Shown in pieces: positions 50,362 through 59,163 of a stretch of 64,000 nucleotides of DNA. The notes under the pieces were generated by a model. It was not told the DNA's origin. It was given only the letters and a program-made list of their open reading frames with translations, and searched no databases. The position numbers and the translations under genes were made by a program. The stretch is from Rhodococcoides kyotonense (GTDB lineage Bacteria > Actinomycetota > Actinomycetes > Mycobacteriales > Mycobacteriaceae), in assembly GCF_900188125.1 (NCBI RefSeq), contig NZ_FZOW01000009.1:186001-250000 (forward strand). Direction: 5' to 3'. Each line of letters opens with the position of its first letter. The first letter of the stretch is position 1.

Positions 50362-51675
50362 TCACCAGGTCGAACTGTGTCCGACCGGAACGAAGGCCTC
50401 GCCGAGAATGAATGCCGGCGGCAGCAGGTCCTGTGCCTGGCCGTTGGTCAGGGGGTAGTACGCCTGGGACGTCAACGGATGCAGTTCGTCGAACTGCTCG
50501 TCTCGTACGAACGAATCCCACAGTCCAAGCGGACGAGCGAAGGGCGCCATCATCTCTCGCGTATAGACCAGAACACCAGCCATGATGCGGTCCCGCCTGC
50601 TCATGCCGGAAATCCGCTTGTACAGCGTCGACACACCGCGCTGCGATTTCTGCAAGATGTCCTGCTGCTCAGCGGCATCGATGAGAGTGAATTCCTTGCT
50701 GTCCCAACGGTCTCGACGGTAGACCGAAAAATGAGTGAGCGCACCCCAGTAGTCCGCCGAGTCTGCGGTGAAGGTGGTGCCGATATCGTTGATGTTGAAT
50801 TCCGGTGCCGACTTGTCGAAGATCATCGCCTGGGTGATGCAGTACGGCAGGGTGCCTGCGGCGTCGTCGATCCAGGGATACAGAGGCTCGCGCAGGTAGT
50901 GATCGCGTACCAGCATCACGCTGCCGTCGGGCAGTTCGTACGGTCCACTCGTGTTGGTAGCCGAACGCGTGTCGAACATCAGTAGGAACCCGAAAACCTC
51001 TGTGCTGGCGTTCAATTTGCGACAGAATGCCCGGTGTTCTTCGTCCTCGACGGCGATGCGCTCTTCGTAGAAGCGATCGATCCAGGACTGATCCAGAACG
51101 TGCGGCTTGTAATTGCGCCCCGAGATGTATCCGCGCCCGGAACCGTAGACACCGTGTTGAATTCGACGCTGGAATTGAATCGCCGAGTTCAGTTCGTGCA
51201 GACCGTCGTACGCGTTCTGCATCCCGAGCGAGATCAGGATTCCTCGGCCCATGAGCGAGCAGACGTTGACCCATGCCCTGGTGTTGTTGAGTTTGTTCGC
51301 CGGCTCCGACGCGCACGTGCGCGCCAGTTCGACGAGCCCCTGCGCTCCGCCTGCAGCCTCGGTGACGCGGTCGTAGAGGTGTGGAAACTTGAGCCACTGT
51401 TGTACGAACGAGACGGTCTCGTATTCCTGGCGGGGAATGAGACCCGATTCGCCCTCGGTGGAACGACGCGCGAGCAGATCCCAGAGGTTCCACCCCGTGT
51501 ACGTCAGGAAGTCGTCGATCTCTTCCACCGAAAGTCTGTTGCGAGAGACATTCTGGTCGGTGGTATCGACGATCGACGTCTTGAGTGTGTCGACGATGCT
51601 GCGGTCTCCTGCGCTACCGAGTGAGTGTTCACCCCGGTAATGCTCCAGCATCTTGACGAAGTCGATTTCGGTCAT
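50362..51675 (-). CDS. Unrecognised 437-residue protein of the lipocalin-fold operon
   Basis: A 437-residue soluble protein that I cannot place in a family. It looks largely helical, with no signal peptide or long hydrophobic segment. Conspicuous stretches are GLIPRQEYETVSFVQQWLKF, RIQHGVYGSGRGYISGRNYK and LPDGSVMLVRDHYLREPLYP, and many Trp/Tyr/Arg residues. Four cysteines are scattered, with no metal-binding spacing. It is the first gene of an operon with two CrtC/AttH-like genes (24 bases apart) and the MocR gene, so it is probably an enzyme or scaffold of the same reaction. CGGAGCACGCG precedes the ATG at 51675. Confidence 0.7.
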   Translation of the reverse strand: MTEIDFVKMLEHYRGEHSLGSAGDRSIVDTLKTSIVDTTDQNVSRNRLSVEEIDDFLTYTGWNLWDLLARRSTEGESGLIPRQEYETVSFVQQWLKFPHLYDRVTEAAGGAQGLVELARTCASEPANKLNNTRAWVNVCSLMGRGILISLGMQNAYDGLHELNSAIQFQRRIQHGVYGSGRGYISGRNYKPHVLDQSWIDRFYEERIAVEDEEHRAFCRKLNASTEVFGFLLMFDTRSATNTSGPYELPDGSVMLVRDHYLREPLYPWIDDAAGTLPYCITQAMIFDKSAPEFNINDIGTTFTADSADYWGALTHFSVYRRDRWDSKEFTLIDAAEQQDILQKSQRGVSTLYKRISGMSRRDRIMAGVLVYTREMMAPFARPLGLWDSFVRDEQFDELHPLTSQAYYPLTNGQAQDLLPPAFILGEAFVPVGHSSTW

Positions 51676-51794
51676 CGCGTGCTCCGTTCTGGTACTGCGT
51701 CGTATTCCGGCACAGTCGGTTTCGAGTGTCCACGGCCGCTCGCCTTCGATACTTTCAGTCGGGGAACTCCGACGGAACACCGATCACAGCGGGC

Positions 51795-51810
51795 GATGGA
51801 GTTGTCTACA
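51795..51810. promoter_or_regulatory. Palindrome related to GTGGAGTTsTCCAC
   Basis: GATGGAGTTGTCTACA differs by two bases from the sequence at 55721-55734. It lies about 120 bases upstream of the operon start at 51675 and just after the end of the ABC ATPase gene. Confidence 0.4.
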
Positions 51811-51841
51811 TTCGATGGAGGTCGGGCCATACGGTGTGGTC

Positions 51842-53365
51842 TCACGTGACCGCTGCGGTGATCGCGGACACCGAGATCTCGTTCTTCTCCAGGATCGCGG
51901 CGACCTCACCATGAAGCAGGCAGACCACCCGATCGCACAGTGCAACCAACTCGTCGGGATCGGTACTGGCCACGATCACACACTTGTCGACGGCGACGTC
52001 AGTGATGGCCTTCCACAGCGCCTCGCGGGCGTGAATGTCGACTCCCACCGTCGGCTCGTCCAGGACGAGAACGTCGACGTCTGCGGCAATGAGGCGACCG
52101 ACGAGCGCACGCTGTTGATTGCCGCCCGACAGCGAGGACATCACCGCTTCGCTTCCGGCCTCGACCTTCAGTCGATCTGTGACTGAATCACATTCGGCCT
52201 TCTCTCTGCGTTTGGAGATGATCCCCCACCGTGACAGCCTCGCGGTTGCAGCCAGTGCGACGTTCTCACGCACGGTCATCTCGGTCATCGCCGCCGCGGT
52301 TCGGTCACCTGCGAGGTAGCCGACTCCGAGGGCGAGAGCGTCCGCCGGAGTCTTCAATCGAACTTGCCTGCCGTCGATCCGAACGACGCCCGACCGCGGC
52401 GCGGTGCTTCCTGCCAGCACCGAGACCAACTCGACGACGCCGGAGCCCAACAATCCGGTGATGCCGGTGACCGAACCGGATCGCGCCGTGACGGTCACAT
52501 TCCTCAGTCTCGTGCCACAGACATCGTCCAGATGTATCGACTCTCGGTCCCCGCTGCGGTACGCCGTCGGTGCGTGCATGCTCTCGACACTGCCGTCCGT
52601 ATTCGCTTTCGACACTCCCAGCACGAGCCTGACCAACTCGGCTTTCGCGACGTCGGACCCGACCAGGGTTTCGACCGTCCGCCCCTCGCGCACACCCGTG
52701 ACCCGATCACAGAGTTCGGCCACCTCGGTCAGGTGGTGCGAGATGTACACGACGGTGACACCCGCGGCCGCCAGTCGGCGAACCGTCCCGGTCACCATGT
52801 CGGCTTCGTTCGCTTCCAGGCCTGCGGTCGGCTCGTCGAGGATCAGCAGACGTGCGTCGCGCTCGGCGGCGGCACGAGCGAGCATCAGCAACCTCTTGTG
52901 CACGGTGGCGAGGTCACCTGCCCTCGTGTCGAGAGCGAGCTCGAGGCCCACCATCTCGAGCGCCGCCGATGCGCGCGCTCGTGCCTGCTTGCGCATCCTG
53001 AAACCGAGCCGAGTCGGCTCGGAGCCGAGCACGATGTTGTCGACGAGGTTGCTGTCCGGGATCAAGGAGATCTCCTGAGGCATCAACACCAACCGATGTT
53101 GCTGCGCGACAGACGGACTGCGCAGGATCGTCTCGGTACCGTCGATCCTCATCACTCCGGTGTCGGGCCGCTCGATTCCGGCGAGTATCTTCACGAGCGT
53201 CGACTTCCCTGCTCCGTTCGGCCCGACGAGGCCGTGCACTGTGCCCGCTCCAATGGTCAGATTCGCCTCACGCAGTGCGTGCACGCCGCCGTAGTTCTTG
53301 GAGATTCCGGACACCTCCAACCACGGCACGTCCGTACGCTGCGTCTCCGAGACTCGGACGCTCAC
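51842..53365 (-). CDS. Sugar-type ABC importer ATPase (two nucleotide-binding domains)
   Basis: A 507-residue RbsA/MglA-like double ATPase. The first domain has a full Walker A (GPNGAGKST, 48-56) and Walker B (LLILDEPTAGLEANEADM) but a degenerate signature. The second has a degenerate Walker A (GLLGSGVVELVSVLAG) and intact LSGGNQQRALVGRL and VLVLDEPTVGVDI, the usual asymmetry of this group. It energises uptake with the permease and binding protein encoded upstream. The GTG at 53365 overlaps the permease stop (GTGA) and is preceded by GGAGG; a longer frame would add 94 atypical residues. Confidence 0.9.
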   Translation of the reverse strand: MSVRVSETQRTDVPWLEVSGISKNYGGVHALREANLTIGAGTVHGLVGPNGAGKSTLVKILAGIERPDTGVMRIDGTETILRSPSVAQQHRLVLMPQEISLIPDSNLVDNIVLGSEPTRLGFRMRKQARARASAALEMVGLELALDTRAGDLATVHKRLLMLARAAAERDARLLILDEPTAGLEANEADMVTGTVRRLAAAGVTVVYISHHLTEVAELCDRVTGVREGRTVETLVGSDVAKAELVRLVLGVSKANTDGSVESMHAPTAYRSGDRESIHLDDVCGTRLRNVTVTARSGSVTGITGLLGSGVVELVSVLAGSTAPRSGVVRIDGRQVRLKTPADALALGVGYLAGDRTAAAMTEMTVRENVALAATARLSRWGIISKRREKAECDSVTDRLKVEAGSEAVMSSLSGGNQQRALVGRLIAADVDVLVLDEPTVGVDIHAREALWKAITDVAVDKCVIVASTDPDELVALCDRVVCLLHGEVAAILEKNEISVSAITAAVT

Positions 53366-54366
53366 TTCTTGCCTCCGCCCTTGCCTGCGGCGATCAGTAC
53401 CGCCGAGGCCAGTACGAGACCTTGCAGCAGTGTCGAGACCCACGCCGGCTGATTGAGTTGCGTGAGTCCGGTCTGCAGGGACAGCAGCCAGACCACTCCC
53501 AGCGCCGACCCACCGACGGTGAAACGGTTGCTTCGACTCATCGCGGCGCCGAGAAACACTGCGGCATACGTGCTCAGGAGGTAGCCGCCTGCGATGTTCG
53601 GGTAATACGACGAGGCCTTCGACGTCGCGATCACCGCGCCGATACACGCTGTCGCGCCGAGCACCACGAATGCCAACACGCGAACCCTGCGAACTCGGAC
53701 GCCCGCCAGAAAGGCGGCTTTGTCATTGCCTCCGATCGCATACGCGTGCCGCCCGAATCCCGTTGCGTGCATGGTCACGAAGGACACCAGGCACACGATA
53801 ATCGCGATCCACACTGGGAGGTTGAGGCCCAGTATCTTCACAGTCGCGAGGTCGGTGAAGCTTGTGGGGATGTTCTGGTAGATGTTCTTGTTGCCCGAAA
53901 CCATCGTTTCGAGCCCGATGAGCACCGATCCGAGAGCGAGGGTGACGATGAACGAGGACGCCCGTCCGAGCGTCACCAGAAGTCCGATCACCGTTCCTAC
54001 CGCGAGCGCGAGCAACAGCGCGACAACACCGGCCAATACCCCGGGCCAACCGTTTTCGGACATCGCGACGATGACCACCGCTCCGCTGAAACCGAACAGA
54101 CCGGTGAACGACAGATCGAACTGGCCGACGGTCATCGTGAAGGTGACTCCGCACGCAAGAATCACCGGTATCGCAGCCTGATTCAGTACGTCGGTGACGG
54201 TGCTCAGCGTCAGGAAGGTGTCGGGGCGCAGTATTCCGAACGTCACCACCATGACGACGAAGCCGATCGGAACGGCGAGATTCGCCAGGATCGGGAGTAG
54301 CGAGCGTGTACCCGACGACATGCTCGCCTGCGTTGCTGTCTGTGCCGGGGAGAGCGTGCCGGTCAC
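53362..54366 (-). CDS. Sugar-type ABC importer permease
   Basis: A 334-residue RbsC/BPD_transp_2-type permease with eight to ten hydrophobic helices. GQFDLSFTGLFGFSGAVVIV corresponds to the DLSVG region of this family, and GRHAYAIGGNDKAAFLAGVR is its conserved cytoplasmic loop. It forms the membrane channel, with the ATPase at 51842. The GTG at 54366 overlaps the stop of the binding-protein gene (GTGA). The C-terminus is GKGGGKK. Confidence 0.9.
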   Translation of the reverse strand: MTGTLSPAQTATQASMSSGTRSLLPILANLAVPIGFVVMVVTFGILRPDTFLTLSTVTDVLNQAAIPVILACGVTFTMTVGQFDLSFTGLFGFSGAVVIVAMSENGWPGVLAGVVALLLALAVGTVIGLLVTLGRASSFIVTLALGSVLIGLETMVSGNKNIYQNIPTSFTDLATVKILGLNLPVWIAIIVCLVSFVTMHATGFGRHAYAIGGNDKAAFLAGVRVRRVRVLAFVVLGATACIGAVIATSKASSYYPNIAGGYLLSTYAAVFLGAAMSRSNRFTVGGSALGVVWLLSLQTGLTQLNQPAWVSTLLQGLVLASAVLIAAGKGGGKK

Positions 54367-55415
54367 TTGTACTCGGCCTGCCACTTGTCGACGAACGTGG
54401 CGATCTGATCGTCCGGCGAGTAGTAGTAGCCAGATCGAGGGACGTTGGACTGGTCGATCACTGTGAACTCGGCCTTTCCGTCGAACGCAGTCGGATCGAT
54501 CTCCGTTCCCAAGGCCGTATGAGCCAGTAGTTGGTCGACGCCGGTCAGAACGGCACTGTCGCTGTTGGTTCCCACTGTCACGACTGGCTTGCCCTGGCGA
54601 ATCATGTCCAAAGTGCTGAGGTTGTCATATCGCAGCGCATTGATCACCGTGTCGTGCCCGGACTCGGCCAACGCCGGAATCGTCTGTGTCGCAGTGAAAT
54701 CACAGCAGGAGAACAGTAGTGCGGCATCAGGGTTCGCCCGAAGAAGGTCCGTTGCACCCTTCGATGCCTGACCGGGCAGGTCACCCGCAAGATTGAGGTC
54801 GACGGTCCCCACCCGCGGATGCCCACCGGCCTCGAGGATCGGCAGCGCTGTCAGGTTCGGAGCATTGCCGCCCTCGCTTGCGCTGATGGTCAGAGCCACC
54901 CACGGCGCGCCAGGTGGAAGTGTCTCGTTCATGTGCTCCGCCATGATGGTTCCGAACTCGCCGTCGGGCGCAGCGTAATTTGCATCCAGTAGCTGTTCGG
55001 GGTCGGGCGATCCGATCGCGACAGCGATCACGGGAATCTCCGCAGCCTGGGCTGCTTTCAATTGGGTAGCGATCGCTGCTGTCTCGACACCGCCGATAAT
55101 GAGAATTCCGTCGACTTTCTGCTGCACGAACGTCGACAGTGCCTGATTCCAGACGGAGGGATCACCCTTGCCATCGGTCACGTTCGGCGTCCACCCGACC
55201 TTCTCCAGAGCACCGGTAGCCGTGTTCTCCCAATGCATCTGATTCTCCGATGAGCCCAGCACGTTGAGAACTCCTACCGTGCCGGTCCGAAGCTCGGTAG
55301 CGCCCACGAAGCCGTCTTCCTTGATCGCGGCCGCGCCACCGCTGGAGCACCCGGTCACGACGGAGACGGCAGCCCCCAGCACCATCGCCATGCGCCACGC
55401 ATAGTTCACCTTCAT
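54363..55415 (-). CDS. ABC importer substrate-binding lipoprotein (type I periplasmic binding fold)
   Basis: A 350-residue lipoprotein. The signal peptide ends in a lipobox, VVTGC, with Cys23 as lipidation site. The mature part has the sugar-binding (PBP type I) pattern: TGTVGVLNVLGSSENQMHWE, QKVDGILIIGGVETAAIATQ, IPVIAVAIGSPDP and ALRYDNLSTLDMIRQGKPVV, and a CC pair in LLFSCCDFTATQ. It captures the solute for the importer; members bind sugars, nucleosides or other polar molecules, so the importer may bring in a glycosylated or polar compound. GAGGAGAAAACA precedes the ATG. First gene of the ABC operon. Confidence 0.88.
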   Translation of the reverse strand: MKVNYAWRMAMVLGAAVSVVTGCSSGGAAAIKEDGFVGATELRTGTVGVLNVLGSSENQMHWENTATGALEKVGWTPNVTDGKGDPSVWNQALSTFVQQKVDGILIIGGVETAAIATQLKAAQAAEIPVIAVAIGSPDPEQLLDANYAAPDGEFGTIMAEHMNETLPPGAPWVALTISASEGGNAPNLTALPILEAGGHPRVGTVDLNLAGDLPGQASKGATDLLRANPDAALLFSCCDFTATQTIPALAESGHDTVINALRYDNLSTLDMIRQGKPVVTVGTNSDSAVLTGVDQLLAHTALGTEIDPTAFDGKAEFTVIDQSNVPRSGYYYSPDDQIATFVDKWQAEYK

Positions 55416-55720
55416 TGTTTTCTCCTCGCGAAGTGGAATCCGCCCACGATGTAAGCCAGATCACAGCAGTGTGCACCGCATCTGAAAGATCGTCAATGGC
55501 TGCGCCAATATCGAATTCAGTTGGCGATGCGCTTCGAAACATCGACCAAAACCGCATCCGCACACACGAACAGAATTCGCAACACATGCTGAATTATACT
55601 TTCGCGTACGAACTGAACCACTCTCGTGGAAGCAACTTTACGTGCCAAATTCAGTCCATTTCCACACTTTTCAGCGTTAGAGATCAGGACTTTGTACAGA
55701 TGGCTGGACCAATCAGTTCG

Positions 55721-55734
55721 GTGGAGTTGTCCAC
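55721..55734. promoter_or_regulatory. Palindrome GTGGAGTTGTCCAC
   Basis: Arms GTGGA/TCCAC. Upstream of both the ABC operon and the kinase gene at 55929; see its second copy at 55806. Confidence 0.45.
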
Positions 55735-55805
55735 ACCCCAGACCGCGTTCGGCACTGATCCCGCCACGCGGGACCACCGGATCGATGCCGACCACGACAT
55801 CGACC

Positions 55806-55819
55806 GTGGAGTTCTCCAC
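55806..55819. promoter_or_regulatory. Palindrome GTGGAGTTCTCCAC
   Basis: Perfect arms GTGGAG/CTCCAC around TT, 110 bases upstream of the kinase start at 55929. Confidence 0.5.
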
Positions 55820-55928
55820 TCTCGACGTAGAACCCGTCGTTGACTTCGTTCGATTCGGCGAGCAAGTTCGGAAGATCAAACGACGCACGTGAATTCGATG
55901 TGCACAGATCAGACTCGGAGGCCTATCG

Positions 55929-57101
55929 ATGAGTGTCGAACTCGAAGACGCCACCGCCTCGGCGCGGCAGGAACTCGAACCGTCCATCGCACGAATGCTC
56001 GACCGAAAAGCTTCGGCTACAACTGATCTCACACCTTATGTTCCGGTCGGCCCGGGGTCCATCGCCGGACCGTTGACCGAATTCCTTCGGCAGTACGACG
56101 ACAACATCGCCGTCGGGCAGGTCGAGATCATGACCGGAGGCGCATCCAAGGAGCAGTACTCGGTTGAGGTTCTCCGCTCGAACCGACCACCCGAGCGTGT
56201 GGTTCTTCGACTCGACGCGCTGCAGAGCGTCATGGAAACCGATCGCCTGCGGGAATTCGACGCGTTGAGACTGGTCGCCCCGCACGTCGATGTGCCAGAA
56301 GCTCGATGGGTCGACCCGAACGGGTCCACCTTCGGCCGCCCCTTCCTCGTCACGTCCTTCGTCACCGGCGTCGCCAAGCCGACAGGACGGACCAACGACA
56401 GCGTTTCGGGACTGCAGACCGACCTCGACGACGAGCTCCGCATTGCATTGTCGTCGCAGTTCGTCGACCGCCTGGCTCGCATCCATGCCGTTCCTATCAC
56501 CGAGGACACGGCCGGATCCTTGGGAATCCCCGACTCCGACCCACTGGAAGCTGCTCGCTGGCAGGTGAATTGGTGGACCAGGGTCTGGCACGACGACAGC
56601 GTTGCAGCTTTCCCACTCGTCGCCGTGATCGAGGAGTGGCTGTACGAAAACCTGCCCGCGCACGACGGGCTCGCCGTCGTACACGGCGACTACCGCACCG
56701 GGAACTATCTGTTCGACGAGAATACGCGCACCATCACTTCGATCCTCGACTGGGAACTTGCCCACATCGGGGATCACCACGAGGACCTGGGCTGGGCAGT
56801 GCAACGCATGTACAGCACCCCCAGCCCCGACGGTGGCCGTCTGGTGACAGGCCTGATGCCCAAGGACGAATTCCTCCGGCGGTACGAGGAGGCGTCGGGT
56901 CGGCGAGTGTCACCGGAGTCCTTGCACTACTACGAAATACTGTGCGCGTTCAAAAGCCTCGTTGCGACACTGGCATCGTCGGTGCGCGCAGCCAAGGACA
57001 ATCACAGTCACCAGGACGTCCTGCTGTCCTGGTTGGCATCGTGCGGCTACGTCTTCGCCGCCGACATCTGCGATTTGATCGACAGAGGAGTTCGACCATG
57101 A
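55929..57101 (+). CDS. Phosphotransferase, APH fold (LvaA-like), copy 2
   Basis: A 390-residue APH-fold kinase-like protein. MTGGASKEQYSVEVL near residue 70 is the nucleotide-binding strand; AVVHGDYRTGNYLFDENTRT (Asp254, Asn259) and SILDWELAHIGDHHEDLGWA (Asp274) hold the catalytic and metal-binding residues. It resembles copy 1 at 45375 in length and C-terminal order (a Tyr-rich SLHYYEILCAFKSLVATLAS segment matches WYSILCGFSATVKTLATSM). The stop overlaps the start of the small partner gene (ATGA). Substrate is unknown; a hydroxylated acyl-CoA or alcohol is suspected by analogy to LvaA. Confidence 0.83.
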   Translation: MSVELEDATASARQELEPSIARMLDRKASATTDLTPYVPVGPGSIAGPLTEFLRQYDDNIAVGQVEIMTGGASKEQYSVEVLRSNRPPERVVLRLDALQSVMETDRLREFDALRLVAPHVDVPEARWVDPNGSTFGRPFLVTSFVTGVAKPTGRTNDSVSGLQTDLDDELRIALSSQFVDRLARIHAVPITEDTAGSLGIPDSDPLEAARWQVNWWTRVWHDDSVAAFPLVAVIEEWLYENLPAHDGLAVVHGDYRTGNYLFDENTRTITSILDWELAHIGDHHEDLGWAVQRMYSTPSPDGGRLVTGLMPKDEFLRRYEEASGRRVSPESLHYYEILCAFKSLVATLASSVRAAKDNHSHQDVLLSWLASCGYVFAADICDLIDRGVRP

Positions 57102-57634
57102 ATCCATCGCTCGACGTCCGAATCCAGTCCATGATTCGGGCTCTCACCGATACCGTTCTGCCGCAACTCGTTCCGGGAACTGCAGCAGCCGACCAGGCTG
57201 CACTGGTGGCAGGACACCTGGCCGTGATTCGCGATCAGATCGACATTGCAGTCGAATTCGATCGATACGAACTCAGGTCGTATTCCCTTCTCGCCGAATC
57301 GTTGATCGGCAGCGTAACGGGTGGGCCGAAGACCACATCGGCCGTATCGCTGCTGACGTCGCTCACGGCGACCCAGCGAGAGGACGGGCCGGCCGACGTC
57401 TGCGCGCACGTCGACACACTCGGAAGTGCGATCGAATCGCTGGTCCACGCCGTCGCGGTCGACGGTTCGAACGGTGCAGGCGCCAGTGTGACGGCGACCG
57501 TCGTCGACCACGAACGTCGCCGCGTCGCCGCCAACCGCAAGCTCTTTCTCGGGATGGGGTGGGAGTCGGACTCCACTGAGTTACCCGATCTCACGAAGCT
57601 TTCCGAGCTCACACCGGTGACGGCCTCGGAATGA
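57098..57634 (+). CDS. Small helical partner of the phosphotransferase (LvaB/DUF6285-like), copy 2
   Basis: A 178-residue helical protein with GAGGAG before its ATG. SMIRALTDTVLPQLVPGTAA then DQAALVAGHLAVIRDQIDIA parallels the first third of the protein at 46568. The same partner order after a kinase in two separate operons supports a functional pair. The last 26 bases overlap the convergent PucR gene. Confidence 0.7.
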   Translation: MNPSLDVRIQSMIRALTDTVLPQLVPGTAAADQAALVAGHLAVIRDQIDIAVEFDRYELRSYSLLAESLIGSVTGGPKTTSAVSLLTSLTATQREDGPADVCAHVDTLGSAIESLVHAVAVDGSNGAGASVTATVVDHERRRVAANRKLFLGMGWESDSTELPDLTKLSELTPVTASE

Positions 57635-58952
57635 CCGAACGCACGCCGTCGGTGCGGGTATTGCGGTTCTGCCACAGCGGGTGTGGCCGATTGCGAAGCG
57701 TCACTATCGTCAGCGCGGTGTGAACGGCGAGCTGATCCGACGGATCGCTCGCCACGTCGAGACCGGTCAGCTTCTTGACTCGCGAGATTCGCTGCCTGAC
57801 CGTGTTCTCGTGGACCGCCATCGCCGTCGCCGTCTTGCGCACGCTGTGCCCGGAGTGGGAGAACTCGACGAGCGTGTCGAGCAGAACCTGCTCGTCCTCC
57901 CCGCTGTTCCACAGCGCTCCCAGCGTGTGTTGAACGTAGCGTCTGATCGACGCGATGTTGCCGTTGGCCACCAGTACGCGAGCCGGTCCCAGATCGTGTG
58001 CCGTCACGACCCGCGAATGGTCGGCGTCGAAGCGGTCGAGGCATTCGACCACCTCGCAGGCCTCGGCATAGGCATCACTGATGTCGACCGGGGAGCACAC
58101 GGCCGAAATACCTGCTTGCACACCGTCCTTCGGCGACAGCGCCAGTACCGCACGCTTGATGAAGTCGACGACTCCGTGTCGATCGCCCTCGTTCACGTCG
58201 ACGAGCAGAGCGATGCCGTGCGCCGTACGCGTGCCGATGACGTCGGCCCGGGTGCGCGCAGACAACCGTCGAGCGAGCGTCGTGGCGTCACCGAGCTTGC
58301 CGACGACGCGAGAATCGTCGACGAGGACGACCACCTTGAACACAGTGAGGTCGACGCCGAGTCGGTCGGCTTCCTCGCGCAATTCGACGGTCTCGGAGTG
58401 CCCCTTGATCAACCGGTCCGCGAGCTCGACGGTCAGATCCGAGATCGATCGCCGCACCGCACGGTGCAGTCGGTGATGCATCGACAGATACGCAGCGGCG
58501 CGTTCGACGAAGTGCCGGTCGAATCGATCGAACGGATGCCTCACCTCAGCCATGACGAGCCAGCCGACGACGTCCGTCCCGTTGACCACCCGATCGACGA
58601 GGTATCGGCGTGCCGGACCGACAGACACTCGGGCGTCGACCACCGCAGGTGTCGAGGTGCGACTCACAGTTCGGATGACATCCTCGAGGATCGCCGACGC
58701 CTTCGGGGTCGTCAGCCCACCTACTCGCGCAACGGAACTGGCCACCTCGCCGCCTCGGGTATCGAACAACCACAGGGTGTGTCGCGCCCGGTCGACGATC
58801 ACACCGAACAGATCGGCGAAATCGCTGCCGCCGCCCAATGACTCGGCTAGTGCGGTCTCGAGGTCGTGGCGACGTGTCAGGTCGTCGAACCTGTTGTGCA
58901 GTTGTCGATGACATGAGCCTGCGCAGTCGGCGGCGGGGTCGGACGTCAGCAC
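57609..58952 (-). CDS. PucR/CdaR-family regulator
   Basis: About 447 residues with the PucR layout: an N-terminal sensor region (LAESLGGGSDFADLFGVIVD and onwards), a GGDEF-like middle region, and the C-terminal HTH. The HTH reads LLDTLVEFSHSGHSVRKTAT, AMAVHENTVRQRISRVKKLT and GLDV, where the VHENTVRQRI recognition helix is typical. Such proteins activate or repress adjacent catabolic genes in response to a metabolite. It is flanked by the kinase pair and the PEP-utilising gene, its probable targets. The GTG at 58952 with AAAGG upstream is the likely start; an ATG at 59105 would add 51 atypical residues. Confidence 0.85.
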   Translation of the reverse strand: MLTSDPAADCAGSCHRQLHNRFDDLTRRHDLETALAESLGGGSDFADLFGVIVDRARHTLWLFDTRGGEVASSVARVGGLTTPKASAILEDVIRTVSRTSTPAVVDARVSVGPARRYLVDRVVNGTDVVGWLVMAEVRHPFDRFDRHFVERAAAYLSMHHRLHRAVRRSISDLTVELADRLIKGHSETVELREEADRLGVDLTVFKVVVLVDDSRVVGKLGDATTLARRLSARTRADVIGTRTAHGIALLVDVNEGDRHGVVDFIKRAVLALSPKDGVQAGISAVCSPVDISDAYAEACEVVECLDRFDADHSRVVTAHDLGPARVLVANGNIASIRRYVQHTLGALWNSGEDEQVLLDTLVEFSHSGHSVRKTATAMAVHENTVRQRISRVKKLTGLDVASDPSDQLAVHTALTIVTLRNRPHPLWQNRNTRTDGVRSVIPRPSPV

Positions 58953-59163
58953 GGATCTGCTACCTTTCCGCACGATCGAGGCTGTCGATGTGCTCCTCGT
59001 CACATGACGGTAGTCGTGTGCAAATGGTAAGTCCAATGTCCGCTGGGGTCCGACGTCGCGAACCGCTCGAACCGCTACCCCGAAAGGGGTAACTTCCGCC
59101 GACAACGACGGTGGCCGGTCACATTCTCGCTATGTTCCGACCGAACCTCGAGAAGGAGCTGAC

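Larger units (their letters stand above)
55416..55928. promoter_or_regulatory. 513-base divergent promoter region with repeated palindrome
   Basis: No gene is supported here. It separates the ABC operon from the divergent kinase/small-protein pair and is AT-richer near 55550-55700. Two copies of one palindrome lie in it: GTGGAGTTGTCCAC at 55721-55734 and GTGGAGTTCTCCAC at 55806-55819 (arms GTGGAG/CTCCAC perfect in the second), 85 bases apart. That spacing is near eight helical turns and would suit two-site binding or looping. Confidence 0.6.
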
